This document shows, piece after piece, positions 21,533-33,393 of a DNA stretch of 35,472 nucleotides. The position numbers were made by a program, and so were the translations under genes. Source of the DNA: Didymodactylos carnosus (Eukaryota; Rotifera; Eurotatoria; Philodinida; Philodinidae); NCBI GenBank assembly GCA_905250885.1, contig CAJNOQ010001130.1, positions 1-35,472 on the forward strand, in the 5' to 3' direction. Position 1 is the first letter of the stretch. The number at the start of each line of letters is the position of its first letter. The notes beneath the pieces are model-generated. The model saw nothing but the letters and a program-made list of their open reading frames with translations. It did no database searches and had not been told where the DNA came from.

Positions 21533-24500
21533 AGAACCTTTGAATATTAACAAGTAAAAAGATGATTGTAGCATTGTTTAAACCTTCAACACAAAAATAA
21601 ACATCGAGATAGAAAAAAGGTGAATATGTCTGATTAATTATTTTTAAGAAACATATAGTTTAGGATTTTTTCTTGCTTGCACTGATCAATAAATATTCAA
21701 TTGCAGAAAACAAAAGCAATTATCTTGAATATGCACAAAAAAGAGGCTAAAGAAGCTAAAGGTCTTTAACAAGAAGTATTAATGCAATTTGCATTCTACA
21801 TATGCATTGGGATCCTAGTCAGCTTCTCCCTGAAAGGTAAAACGATTAGCCAGCTAAAATCTGAGAATTTATCTTGTCTTACTTATATTGCTAGGATTGT
21901 CTCTAGTAAACATAAAATGAAAAGTTAACAAAAAAAATTACTATGTGCGTACAATTGAAACAGAGAATTAAATTAAGCTTTAATTTAGTTTTATACATTT
22001 GAGATATAAATTCGACCAGTGTAGATATATGTTAACACATCTAAATGAGTAACATAGAATAGAACAATGTTTAATAATCACTCTAAACTTTTATCATAAG
22101 TAAAGTTTAGAGTGATTACTAAAAAAGTTGTAGAATCAGATGAACTTTGAGCTATACGAGACGTAGATCGAGTGACACGTTGGAAAAATTGAATTTGAAC
22201 GAGAAGATAGATCGTGTTGATGTATCTTTATTGGATATTAAAAAATACTATACCTCAAAGTGAACGAACCTGTACTTGAAAAAAGATTTTGTTCATCTTA
22301 TGTAGGATACATAAGTTCTTGATGTTGTTCACAACACGAGCAACAACTCCGAGATGTACATGTTTGTTCTTTCTAGTTTCTTTTTTTTGGTGTTGAATCT
22401 CTAGATGACAATCTATCGTTCCAATCACTTTTAAAGTTCTCAATTTTTCACAAAGAAGTGATTTCGAGATCTAAGAAGAACTACTGCTATCTGAGAATGA
22501 TGATAGGTGAACATTTGAAATTCATGTATGAGCAAGAAGGATCTAAAACATTTTTAGCAGCATTAAATCTTGACTTGATAGAAGATCTATGTGGTATACT
22601 ACATCACATAATAGTAGTATTTTTATTCTCCATAGATCGATGTCTCGAGCTACCGTTTATCGAGTGGTAAAATTGTATGAGTAGATACTATGATCTATTC
22701 AGAAATGTGCTCTGTTTAACATCGAACGCTTTTATGGGAAAAAATGTGTATTGTTAATAGAGAGGGCGTTAAGTAAGAGTAGGCGAAGTGAAATACAAAA
22801 TTGTGAAGAAAAGAAAAGCATAAATACACTCTTCGTCACAAAGTTGTTGGTATCATGTGTATGTGAATGAATATTAAAATCGCAAGTTGACCTTGAAGTG
22901 TTGCAGAATCGCTATTATCTGACTTAGACTATAGCAGTGAACACGAATAGAATTGTGTCTGTCTGTATCAATCTGATGTCTACTAATTTTTAGCATTGAC
23001 TGTTAAAACTACAAGAACATGAACAGTCACAATCGATGTTTGTTGTGTCTATCAAATACCAACTTTAGTGATAGATAAGAGTTATTTTTCGAGATCAAAA
23101 TTCTCTACGTTTAAATCATCTCAATAAGTTTGCGTTTCTTTTGCAAGTTAAGATTAGAACGTTTGTATATCGGTTTCTACCATACCATTCGAAAAGGATA
23201 TTAAGACAAACTCAAATATTAATAGCTTGTCTTTAAGTTATGATCTTACAACGAATTTAGTTAAAAATGGGCATAAATTATGAATACAGATAAATTACAG
23301 AGATCAGTTTCTTGTAAGTATTCTTACTCAATTATAATAAGGAACTTTTCACGTACAGTTGAATATAGCATAGGTGTATACAGTGTTATTGCCCATATGC
23401 ACTCGTTTTTTGTTCTTTATAAGTAGGTTTCTAATTTATAACTAATTGACTAACATACATTGATAGTATAATTTTAGTTTAAATCATCATTATTAATGAT
23501 GTATATTACTTTCCCATATTCGTTGACAAATATTAAAATGTAATATAACAATGATATGGTGTAACAGCTTGCTTTTCTCATAAGTGAATAAATAAAATTT
23601 TCATAGTGTACGGAAAAAATGGTAAGGGTTTGAAGAAGAATTTTCTATAACAACATTAACAAAAGAGAAAAAAAATTTGTTTTCAAATAAGTACTTAGAA
23701 ACATCGGTCTCACATTCTATTCATTGCAAAGGATAATATTCCATTGATACAGTAGAAGAAAATAAACGAACAGGGTGGTTGTATTCCGTTATTGCTGTTA
23801 TTGGTAAAGATTATCGGCATGTACGTATAATTAAAGTTCTATCTAAACTTGTTTTCATTTCATTCATTTTTACTTAGTTTATAGTCACTCATGGAACACT
23901 TAAATGTGATACTTCTTAACTACGTAAAAGCTGAAAAAATGCAAAAAATCGAGTTTTTTGACTTTTGTAGCAGCAAGGCTCTTTAAAAAATGAAATTTTC
24001 GTTCGATAAAGTAACAATTTTCATTTATTTGTAATCTTTCAGTGTCTGATCACGTAATTCGGTAGTTCATTAAAATAATTCTCGTGTGCATTAATAGAGG
24101 AGAATTTAATAATGCTGACTGGTACATTCGAAAAGTACCCAAATAGTATTTAGCCTTGTTTTTACGTGTGTCCTAACACTGTACTATAAATTTATAGAAA
24201 AGAAAGGGCTTACGAAAGTGATATATGCGAGTACAACTTCTCATATCCGAGATAGCAAAAATTGAACAAAAAATCTAGCTACTGCGCTGAAAATTGAATA
24301 CGTGCACATCTGTAGGACACATGTCTCATATTTGTATAAGTTGAAACACTGTTAAAAAGTAGACAGTCTAATCGAAACTAAAAAAGACGTTAACAAATTC
24401 AAGTAGCTTCTATTTCCTGTCCGGCTAGTTTACGAGAGTCGTTTGAGTATAACAGACGTGTGTGAAATTTTATACCTTATAGATAAATTCTGCACCTTAG

Positions 24501-24583
24501 TAGAGTCTAGTTTCCAATACCAAACAAAATGCTGTCTACATCACTACATTACAGTTACCATGACCAAACTTCAACAGAATTAT
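21533..24583. other. AT-rich gene-free stretch
   Basis: Holds a 17-bp palindrome at 22075-22118. The open frames at 22255-22443 (-) and 22458-22670 (+) are short and carry no motif I can defend. Nothing else was recognised. Confidence 0.45.
22075..22118. repeat. 17-bp palindrome with 10-nt loop
   Basis: TAATCACTCTAAACTTT at 22075-22091 is exactly inverted at 22102-22118. Confidence 0.85.
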
Positions 24584-24791
24584 TAGGGATGGCTCATTAC
24601 TTATTACTCGGTGTTAGTAACGTACTACTTACTTGAAAGTGTTACTTATTACTAGTAATTCGTAACGGTAGATGCTAGTTTGTTACTTTGTCACTCGTAA
24701 GAACGTAACAAATTAGCATCTGTTGTTTACTAATCACTAGTAATGAGTAACAATTTTGTTCCTTATTCCTAATGGTAATGAGCCACTCCAA
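24584..24791. mobile_element. hAT-like MITE with perfect 8-bp TSD
   Basis: The left end is TAGGGATGGCTCATTAC. The right end read inverted is TTGGAGTGGCTCATTAC. AGAATTAT flanks it on both sides (24576-24583 and 24792-24799), an exact 8-bp target duplication. This end motif and duplication length fit the hAT superfamily. The 208-bp interior has further weak inverted pairing (GTTACTTATTACTAGTAATT type) and no coding. Confidence 0.85.
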
Positions 24792-24799
24792 AGAATTAT

Positions 24800-25734
24800 T
24801 ATACATTTGGTTTTGTGAAAACTTTCAAGGACACGTTCGTTCTCCAAAAGAGATGGAAGGTTGAAGTTTATTTTTATAGAGAGAATCCTAGGGGAAAATG
24901 CATCTCGGAAAATGTTAGGGTTTATATAGTTTTAAAATGGAGTTTACATAGTATTAATTACGTGCAGATGGGATTCACCTAGTCTTCAAATGGAGTTTAT
25001 ATAGTCTTAATTTCTTGTTAAGAATAGGTAAGAATGTTAGTAGGTAAGACTGTAGAAATATAGTCGCGCCAGTGTTTTTGCTAAAAAGCTTGCTGCTCCT
25101 GGTAAAGGTCACGGAAGTTTTCATACTTTTTGTTCCACAGGAGAAGAAATTATTATACATTTGGTTTTTATATAGCATCATATTCATATAGATCATATTA
25201 TTCAGGTAATTCACTTCTACATTAGAGATTTACTATTGATAGTATGTTACATTTAAGTGAGTAAAATGCACAGTGGTTATACCAGTTCAGGGAAAAATCT
25301 CGAAAAGTAACGATTCATCGATACTTTTTCTGACTATTTTTATTAATTTGTACAGTTCAGTAACTGACAAGAAAAAGAGCTTTTCAAACCGTTACTCTTT
25401 TTTTCTTAACTCAAACTTTTGTCGATATTGACAAAAGAATATCCAATGGGCTTGAATTAGTACTCATTATATCAGCCGATAGATTGTAACGTGGTCAGTC
25501 AGATGAGAGTCCAAACTAGTTCATTTAAGGTCTTTTTCTATTATTGAAAGCTCTGTTATACGTACGAACTCTGAGATTCTACTTTGGAGAAAACTTAGTC
25601 TGTGAGCTAAAGATCTTTTCGACACGACGTAAAAATTTAGTTCCTATCTCTTTTTAATAGAAGAGATGCTTTTATATTTTTATTCAGTTTTTTGTGTTCA
25701 TTAATTCATTTCGTGTCAAGATTTTGAGCATTAT
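24800..25734. other. Upstream region of the membrane-protein gene
   Basis: AT-rich. The motif AATTATTATACATTTGGTTTT occurs at about 24794 and again at about 25148, and ATGGAGTTTAYATAGT is duplicated near 24939 and 24989. No gene was seen. Confidence 0.4.
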
Positions 25735-25749
25735 TCTTTTTTGTTATAG
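25735..25749 (+). promoter_or_regulatory. Splice acceptor just upstream of start codon
   Basis: TTCTTTTTTGTTATAG ends 17 bases before the ATG at 25767. As for the gene at 15929, the transcript 5' end is joined here to an upstream untranslated exon or a trans-spliced leader. Confidence 0.55.
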
Positions 25750-25766
25750 CTGATTTTTGATAGAAA

Positions 25767-28700
25767 ATGTTGGTTAATAATCCCGTTGTTGTTGACTATC
25801 GTCATAACTATGTACGATTAGCATTTATTATTGGAACATTAACTTTATTTATTGGTCATGTGGCTGTCAATCAAATGTTCGAAGAGGGTCACAACAGTAT
25901 GTTATTAATTCACATCATCATATCATTTGTATTAGATGATCTACTTCTAAACTTTCTCTTTAGCCTTGTTTCCAAATGCAACAATTCTTGCTGAACATAC
26001 GGTTAAGAATGAAGCTCAACCAACACGTTGGGTTTATACTCTACTGAATGCTATCAACACTATTTGGCAGGTAATTAGAGAAAAAAATGTTTTTATTATA
26101 CCCTATAAACTCTCTCTATATTTTTTTTTCATAGTTTGCTTGGATAATATACACATTAACATATTTATTTCGTCGTTCAACAACCGGTTATTTATATTTG
26201 GAACCGAGTACTTTAACACCATCATTCTACGTTACATACATTTTGGGTTTTCTTATCCAAACAGTGTGGTTAATATTTTTTCATGGTTATGTTAATGTAT
26301 GTAGTTGTCACCATTTAAGATTTAAAACAGAAAATAAGAAAACATTTTTTGCTATTGTAGTGGGCCTGGTTGCCATATTTGGCTTCCTTTGTGTTACTTT
26401 CAGTATCGTTATTCATTTTAAACAATAATTTGACATTAAACAGAAAAATTTATGAAACTGAAGGATTGTAAGTGAAACTAATGTTAATTAATTAATAGTA
26501 AAACATTATTGAACATTGTTTTATTTAGAAATCGTGATATTTGGCTTCTTCGTTTCTTGACTCAAAATGGTGTCGCATTTTTTGCGTGTTGGGCTGGTAA
26601 GTAATTTAGATTTAATCGTAATAATTTGTTCTTTAGTTTACAGAAAATGCTTCTTGTTAAATGAAAGCACAAGTTCTTCTACGAAACAAGTAACATTCAT
26701 CTGCTATTCATTTAATTCGTTGACGATAAGCGAAAGGTTTTTCGCAAAGCAATAGTAGTAAAATCTACCTGCAAACGAACAAAATGTCGTTTAGAATTGG
26801 AAATATAAAATTGTACACTGTATGAACTTAAATTGCGTTATGACTATGAAAAGATTTGTTTTTCAGAGTTTTAAAAACATCAGCTGAACTGTCAATGTCG
26901 GGTTAACTTAGATTTTTGGTTTTAGCACAAGTTTATTCTATAGTGGTTTTGAGTGTTGGCCTGTAAGCAAGTGCCTTCTCACGTCAACGAAGACAGTATA
27001 GTTAACAGTTCATTAACGGACTGTTTTTACGCTGTTCTCGCCATTTTTACTGTAGACAGTTATTCTACGATGAAAACGGTCTGTTTACCGAACAGTTTTT
27101 GAGACGTTTTCTTAAATTAGTGATTGTTGATCTTTTACTTCAAAAATAATATCTCTAGATCTTTGAATTTTTTTGATTTTTGACACTAACGCAAGAATCT
27201 GCCGTGGTGTCTCACAAGTATCATGGGACTTTTCTCAAACCGAGTATTCGAAATAGAGAATATCTCTGAATTTTTGTGAAAATAACAGTGATCATTAAAA
27301 TTTCTAGTGGTCACAGCATGACAGAAAAGGTGACTGACTCATGAAAATGGCACCTGTCCTATATTTTGATTCTCTATCACCGCTAATAGTCCATTCACAG
27401 TGGGCAATTTTAGCTTGGCGCGTGGACATGTTCCAGAAAAGTGGTACGAAAGTCTCTAAGCACTGTTTTCATAGATTTTCGTATGTGCTCTTCCAGAGGG
27501 ATGTTTTTCAAACTTCAAACAGAGATCCAGTCTCAGGAAAATCAGTTCGAACATGCTTCGGAAGTTTGAGGACCCCGCCATTGAAAAGAGCATATACGAA
27601 AATCTATAAAAAGAGTGCTTAGAGACTTTCGTACCACTTTTATAGAACATGTTCATCTGTCCAAGTCGAAATTGCTGTGTCAATACGCTGAAACCGTCGC
27701 ATTAAACCGGATCGAAACAGTTTTTGTTCGGAACCTCAAACACACGTCATTCGATGCAGTTTTTGACGCTGATTCCGAATATTTTATTATTTTTCAAATA
27801 AGCATGTATCTGGCCTGAGAAAAGTGAGATTTACCGCAAAAAACAGGGTGTGGGAACACCCATAATTCAGGCCAGAAATGTTTACGCTAATTTTCGCTAA
27901 CAGCATTCGTCCGATTTGAAGCTGTGCTAAACTATGCTGACTTACTGTACCGAGGACCGCTCTTTGAAAAACCCTTAACCTAGAAAGAAGAATTTGTTTT
28001 TCGAAGCGTCCAAAGAAAAAAATTTTTTTCCAACAGGTAGAGTATAATGTCTAGTTTCAACGGCGTATGATTATTATAAATATTCTATTCTATTTTGCTA
28101 AAAATTGTTTTTCGACCTGCATTGCTCTGTTTTTCGACAAGAATTCCCTTCTCGATTTTCTCACGAATTATGGCACTTAGAACAAAACTTCCTGCACTAA
28201 TCAAGGAGAGCATAAGTTGGAGTATGCTGCTATTCGAATCTTGAAAAAGTTCACTTTGGTTACCTAATGTTCATGTGATTGCCCACTGTGCCATTATGTT
28301 TAGTTCAGGTCACGTCTTTTATCGAATGTTGCTCTAGTTCTTATGTCTTTCCGTAATTAACGCTTAAACGTATAAAAATTGTGTTTATTTCTTCAAGGTT
28401 TGTTGTTATAACGAGTACAATAATTTAAGTGGATAACAGTGTCCCACATCCTCGCTGGCACTAACACGTTGCACAAGACACCTCTACTCGTTTGTGACCT
28501 TTCAGGTTGAATCTACCATAGACGCACAGAAAAACCTGGATATAGCTCAGAGACTTTCTGTAAAAGCGACGTCACTAGATTCTTTTTGTTTACGAGGAAA
28601 CCACTACAACTGTCCGATCGCTTTTTTCATGAAATCTAGTGGACAATAGGTAATTGAGTGTGCTGAATCCGAATGTCATAGTGGTTTGGGCATCTAGGTC

Positions 28701-29707
28701 TCCTGAGACCGGTTTCCTGGAAAATGAGTTTTCGAGAAACCATACAAAGTAATCAAACCCTTTCTTAATGAGATATGATTGTAGCCCGCACATTTCTGAT
28801 CAAAATAAGATATCTCCCAGCTCTGCATGACCTTTCTTTGCAAAGTTATACAATTTATAAGTAAAGCCCTAAATTAATTTCTTATTTCTGTAGCTTTGAG
28901 CTGACAATGAACATTTAGGGCTTTTCTTCTAAATTCTATAATTTTGCAATGAAAGCCCGTGTAGAGCTGGGAGATATCTCACTTTAAGCAGAAATGTGCG
29001 GGCTACAATCATGTCTCGTTAAGAAAGGTTCTGGTTACTTTGTACAGTTTCTGAAAAACTGGTTTTCCAGAAAATCGGTCTCAGGAGGCCTAGATGCCCA
29101 AAACACTTTGAAATTCAGCACACTCGATTACCTATTTTCCACTAGGTTTCGTGAAAAAAGCGATCGGACAGTTGGAGTGGTTTCCTTGTTAGCTATTAAG
29201 TTTCACCATCTCCTAGCGTAAGAAATTATGTTACGCTTAGTTTTGGTGCTACCATCGGACAAACAGACAAATAGATAATAAATTTTTTCCAAGCACGTTC
29301 TGTTTTACATGTGTTCTGTCACCCACTGTCTTTTTCACTCTCTTTTCCTTGTAGGTGTTCGTTTTGTACTAACATTGGACGTGTTTTTACAACGTAATTT
29401 ATCATTTTCTATTCAAAATGCTGGTACTGTGTGTTTATTAATTGCTTTCGTTATTGCACTTGGTTATTTTCTTGGTCCAAATATCAATGCTGTCTATGTT
29501 GAACAATGTGCATATCAATTTGCACCATGGATGGTCTTTATCGTATATTTTTGGGGTGTTGTTCAACATAACTGGGTACCAAGACAAGCTACAAGAAATA
29601 ATATCTTAGCAGCCATTGAATTAATTGCCACATTAGTCATGTCTATTATTGCTATTCTGTTATTTGTCATTCGTTACTCGCGATCGAAAATTGATCGTTT
29701 AGTCTAA
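25767..29707 (+). CDS. Uncharacterised multi-pass membrane protein, about 8 helices
   Basis: Six exons: 25767-25896, 25964-26070, 26135-26296, 26361-26467, 26529-26596 and 29355-29707. All join in phase across GT-AG introns of 67, 64, 64, 61 and 2758 nt, giving 308 residues. Predicted helices lie at about 17-37, 66-90, 108-129, 133-153, 179-202, 214-232, 246-262 and 278-298. Trp residues cluster at helix ends (QPTRW, NTIWQFAW, NWAWLP), and the glycosylation sequon NAT follows helix 1. The pattern of P-x-R-W before helix 2, NG..FF.CW in helix 5 and RNNI before the last helix recalls an uncharacterised metazoan membrane family loosely like TspO/MBR proteins. This is from memory, and no function is assigned. 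AATAAA lies 12-16 bases after the stop. The oversized last intron is filled with mobile elements. Confidence 0.85.
27396..28290. mobile_element. Transib-like non-autonomous element
   Basis: Both ends are CACAGTGGGCAAT, inverted (27396-27408 and 28278-28290). CCATT flanks both sides (27391-27395 and 28291-28295), a 5-bp target duplication. Terminal CAC-x-x-TG with a 5-bp duplication is the hallmark of Transib elements, relatives of the RAG1 recombinase, and CACAGTG is identical to the V(D)J signal heptamer. The 895-bp body has no transposase-size frame. Just inside the left end is an 80-bp inverted pair (27423-27494 against about 27577-27660). Assignment to Transib rests on ends and duplication length only. 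Confidence 0.7.
27423..27660. repeat. Internal inverted repeat in Transib-like element
   Basis: The arms share GTGGTACGAAAGTCTCTAAG and TAGATTTTCGTATRTGCTCTT with few mismatches, and a loop of about 80 bp lies between them. Short frames on both strands here are mirror images of the arms. Confidence 0.75.
28595..29186. mobile_element. 590-bp near-complete foldback in intron
   Basis: The left arm 28595-28874 and right arm 28913-29186 are inverted copies (roughly 80-85% by eye) with only 38 nt between them. Paired landmarks are AACTGTCCGATCGCTTTTTTC, TAGCCCGCACATTTCTG and ATCTCCCAGCTCT. The 67-codon minus frame and 75-codon plus frame starting MCGLQS are the two arms read outward and are similar for that reason. 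The primary transcript of the host gene would carry this as a long double-stranded stem. Confidence 0.8.
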
Positions 29708-29718
29708 TTAAGAAGAGA

Positions 29719-29728
29719 AATAAATAAA
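29719..29728 (+). promoter_or_regulatory. Overlapping polyadenylation signals
   Basis: Two overlapping AATAAA hexamers, at 29719 and 29723, start 12 and 16 bases after the stop of the membrane-protein gene. Confidence 0.6.
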
Positions 29729-30574
29729 GGCAAATCAATTTATTTGAATGGGCATTAAATACAACCACATTGGATACACAGCATTTAACCGTTTTAAATT
29801 TTTTTTTTCTGTTGTGGTGTACTAGCAAACATAGTTCAAAAATCAATAAAAAAAAGTTATTATCAATTCCTTTTCCTTTATTCAAGGGGTAGACGGTGAA
29901 AATTTTTTTATTTGTTCCAATAATTAATCAAGCCTTGTTATATCTAATAAACATTCACATTACTATTCAATCACAATGGATATTCTGAATCTACTGGTGA
30001 TCATCTCAGCTCTGAACTCTTTTCAATTAACTCTGTTAGATATAAAGTAACTTATTCAGCTATAGTTCAGGTTTATTCTCATAGAATGAGACTATCGTGC
30101 TGATAACCCATGTTTCTTTTTTCAAAAATAGTAAAAAGTCGCCGGTTACGATGAGACATTTCTGATTGAGATAAAGTTTATAAGTATCACGCAGACATTA
30201 TCTCTTTTCAATATCATGAGATTTATATTTATCCGACAACCATCTCATTGACTAATACAAATCAAATTGTTTTATGAATCGCACCTTCAGACCTTCTGAT
30301 GCTTTCCTTGCCGACATATGCCACAATTTCCGAAAGGACCTTTCGTTTTCCGCCAATCAAAGTCCACTTCAAATATTTACATAAAACGTCCTGTGAATTC
30401 TAACGCCACTGGTCATGTATATCTTTCATAAGCACTGCGAACAATACTGCATATACCTCACATTGCTAATAAAGGTATAAAGGTATGCAAAGTACAACAA
30501 AACATTTAAAAACAGAACGACCACTTAACAGCAAACACATAAAGTGCGCATTCAGATCATTTAAAACAACACAG
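29729..30574. other. Intergenic spacer
   Basis: No supported gene. On the minus strand at about 30243-30376 there is a 44-codon frame of mixed composition, too short and without splice or start context, so it is not called. Confidence 0.4.
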
Positions 30575-31250
30575 CGAGAGCGACACTACTTCGTTGTTAC
30601 AACAAGAATCGAGGAGAAGAAGGACTTGATTCTGAACACGAGATACAGTACGGAAAGTGGTGACGATGCATATGAAACCGCCACATAAAATGGTAGTTCG
30701 TAGATTCTGGTAGAAAGAAAGTGACGCCACTTCCTCGTTAAAAGAAGCAGCGCGGAGAAGAACGACTCGATTGTGAATAAGCGATATTGTAGGGAAAGTG
30801 GTGACGATGCATGCGAATTAGTGGAAAGATCAAGTGATACTCCGCGTATTCTGGTGCAAACGAGATGACACCACTTACTTGTTAAAACAAGAAGCGAGGA
30901 GAAGAAGGATTCGATTGTGAGCAACACATAATGTCAGGACAGTGGTAACGCTGCATGTGAATTAGTCACATCAAATGGTACTTCGTGTATTCTCGTCCAA
31001 AGAAGGTGACGCCACTTTCTTGTTAAAAGAAGAAGCGCGGACATGAACGACTCGATTATGAGCACGAGATAGTGTGAGGAAACTGGGAAGGCTGCATGTG
31101 AGTTAGTCCCATGATCAAATGATACTTCGTGTATTCTCGTCCAAAGAAGGTGACGCCACTTTCTTGTTAAAAGAAGAAGCGAGGAGAACGAGGAGTCGAT
31201 TGTGGCCAAGAGATAGTGCGAGGGAAGTGTTAACGCTGCATGAGATGAAA
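30575..31250. repeat. Tandem array, about 143-bp unit, 4.6 copies
   Basis: Units begin near 30581, 30725, 30869, 31011 and 31155 (partial). They share CCACTTTCTTGTTAAAAGAAG, GAGGAGAA..GA.TCGATTGTGA and GCTGCATG, and are diverged by roughly 15-25%. The unit is richer in GC than its surroundings. Because most units are 144 bp (48 codons), one minus-strand frame stays open across the array, broken once by a TGA at 30934-30936. It gives a repeated peptide with LLLTRKWRHLLWTRIHEV. This may be a chance result of the unit length. Confidence 0.8.
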
Positions 31251-33100
31251 TTAGGATTGTACAATGAAGAAAGAGTTTAAAAGGATAAATTTAACGCATT
31301 CCTCATACTTCTTGAAAATATTGAAATGCTTTCCGATACAGTTTAAAAGATAAGAAATAATTATCGGGCAAAAAAATTCTTCTATCTAATTTTGTATTGA
31401 AAACAAGTAAAAGAACTTTCACGGAAGAAAGTTTCGAATACGGCATGCGTTGAACACTGAGGCATATTCTACTGTCATTCCGACGTTCTGAAGAACAACT
31501 TATAGTAATTCTAATGATGATGAGTTAGAAAATCGCTTTTAAGGTCAAACTTTGTATAACGCATGATTTCAGGTCTACAGATGTGTGAAGTTTTCGACGA
31601 TGGGAAAGTTGTTTGCTCCTCTTCGCTAGTGCCCTAATCATGCGCCCGCTATGTTTTTTACCATATGCATAACATTCAAACACTTCGCATAAAAGTTTTG
31701 GCTGGAGGTGTAAAATCACAAAACCTTATGTGAAAAAAGTTCTTTTTCCATTTCAAAATTTTAAAGAAAAGTTTCTTGTTGAGTGAGAACCAAGTAATAT
31801 TTTTGAAAGCCAAAAATCTCTAGAGAACTACAGGCAAAATTTCGATTTTGGTGGACCGGTGCGTCCATACTAGATAGACCTTTGAGTTCAACCTCAATCA
31901 AGCGTCATTCTCATACTCAGCTTTTCATGGTGAAGCGCACTGTAAATAAAAAGCGTATACTAGAAAATCCTAAACGATTCGAAAACCCTTTCGAAAACTG
32001 TTTTCGGTATTCGCAACGATCTCGAAAACTCCTTTCCGTATTTGAGAATATACGTAGCGTACTTGAACCTTCGAAAACTCTTGGAAAAAACATAAAACTT
32101 TCTTAATGCACATGAATTTCATAGTCGTGCTGAACGCTTGAGGTATGTGCTTGACTTTCTTGTTTGCTTGAAATATGCGCATCAGAGGAGAAATATCTAA
32201 AACAATGTGCATACCTCAAGAAAGTCATTCATTATCGATTTCCGCTTTACTTGACTACACCATGTTTTACATCAATACTCTGTGATGTGTTTGTTCGAGA
32301 AAAATTTTCCCTCAAATTGACTAAGTCCGCTCCGCATTGTATTTCTCAGTTTTGGTTCGACATGTGACTGGAGTTTGATCTCAAAATAAAAGTGAGAAAG
32401 GTTGATATTTTTTATCCAGTATATTTCTATATATTCACAGAAACAAACGGAGCGTATCTACTTTTTTCTTTCGGTCTTCTTTCGTCTGTTGCTGGCTATG
32501 ATATATCAATATCAGAAGACAATCGCTGCTCCATCTTCGTACTTCTGAATTGTTAATGCATAGCGGCCGCAAAGACTTTTTGTATAATACAGTAAGAAGG
32601 AAAATTCTTGAGAGAATTAGTAACTACTAGTTTCGAAAGATAAACTTTTCTGTTGTTTCCAAGCTTATCTTGTGCATAAACCCGAATGTATATCATTGAA
32701 ATGTTCAAACAGACATGAATAGAAAAGAATGTTATACTTCTCCATCAGCACTTTTTCGATAGACAAAAAGCGTATCCGTTGAGGCAGAAAAATCTATCTG
32801 AACCCTTATCAAGCTGTAACAATTGGAATAACAATTATATATACGATGATGGTTTTTTCGTTGATATATTTCGTTGCATCGATGATTCACCAATGCATCC
32901 GAAAAACACCATTCATCAGCACCTCTGAGCGTGACAATGAGTCCCATGACTTTTTTACTACGATAGTACCCACCGAATAAAACATGGTTTCGAGACTATT
33001 GAACTATATATAGAGCTCAAAATCGATCTTTTGAACGAAAATCTCAGTAGGGATCCCTTAATCTTATACCACCAGTAGATGATTATACAGTGTATTTATA
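31251..33100. other. Spacer with no recognised gene
   Basis: Mixed-composition intergenic DNA. A short inverted pair occurs at about 32140-32158 and 32206-32226 (GGTATGTGC/CTTGACTTTCTTG type). Open frames of 60-80 codons on both strands overlap each other and match no known family. Confidence 0.4.
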
Positions 33101-33109
33101 AACTACGCT

Positions 33110-33365
33110 ACCACCCACAACCACCCCCAAACTACCTTTTAATTACATGGTTGGATAGAGGATGCCGAGTTGTCTTCACAACCACCCATATGTTTTCTGT
33201 CTTAGCGTTGCTGGAGTACGGGATGGCTGGGAGATATTCGTAAACCATACAACCACCCAAACGTTATTCACACACACGTAGAAACTAACCTTTAGTCACA
33301 TGGTTGGATAGAGGATGATGAGCTGTCCTCACATCTATCCATATCTCATCCAGAAATTGCTTGTA
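33110..33365. repeat. Direct duplication, about 150-bp period
   Basis: ACATGGTTGGATAGAGGATG followed by GAGYTGTCYTCACA occurs at about 33145 and again at about 33298. Each copy is preceded by CCACCC-rich sequence. Confidence 0.7.
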
Positions 33366-33393
33366 AAGAAATAAAAGGTTTACTTTTTCTCTA

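Larger units (their letters stand above)
26597..29354 (+). other. 2758-nt intron loaded with mobile elements
   Basis: Donor CTG|GTAAGT and acceptor CCTTGTAG|G. The other introns of this gene are 61-67 nt. It contains the Transib-like element (27396-28290) and the foldback (28595-29186). The remaining sequence, 26600-27395, shows no gene. Confidence 0.85.

Noticed and set aside
22255-22443. Minus-strand frame with VIGTIDC, slightly like a DDE transposase first acidic motif
   Set aside because: Only a few residues resemble the motif; the rest does not follow a known transposase and the frame is 62 codons.
25966-26295. A 109-residue frame overlapping exons 2 and 3 of the membrane-protein gene
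   Set aside because: It reads through intron 2. The spliced model keeps phase through all six exons and gives continuous membrane helices.
28590-29221. Two similar proteins starting MCGLQS on opposite strands
   Set aside because: They are the two arms of one foldback read outward. They lack homologues, splice context and independent start signals.
30243-30376. Minus-strand 44-codon frame of mixed composition
   Set aside because: Too short, with no start codon, no convincing splice sites and no family recognised.
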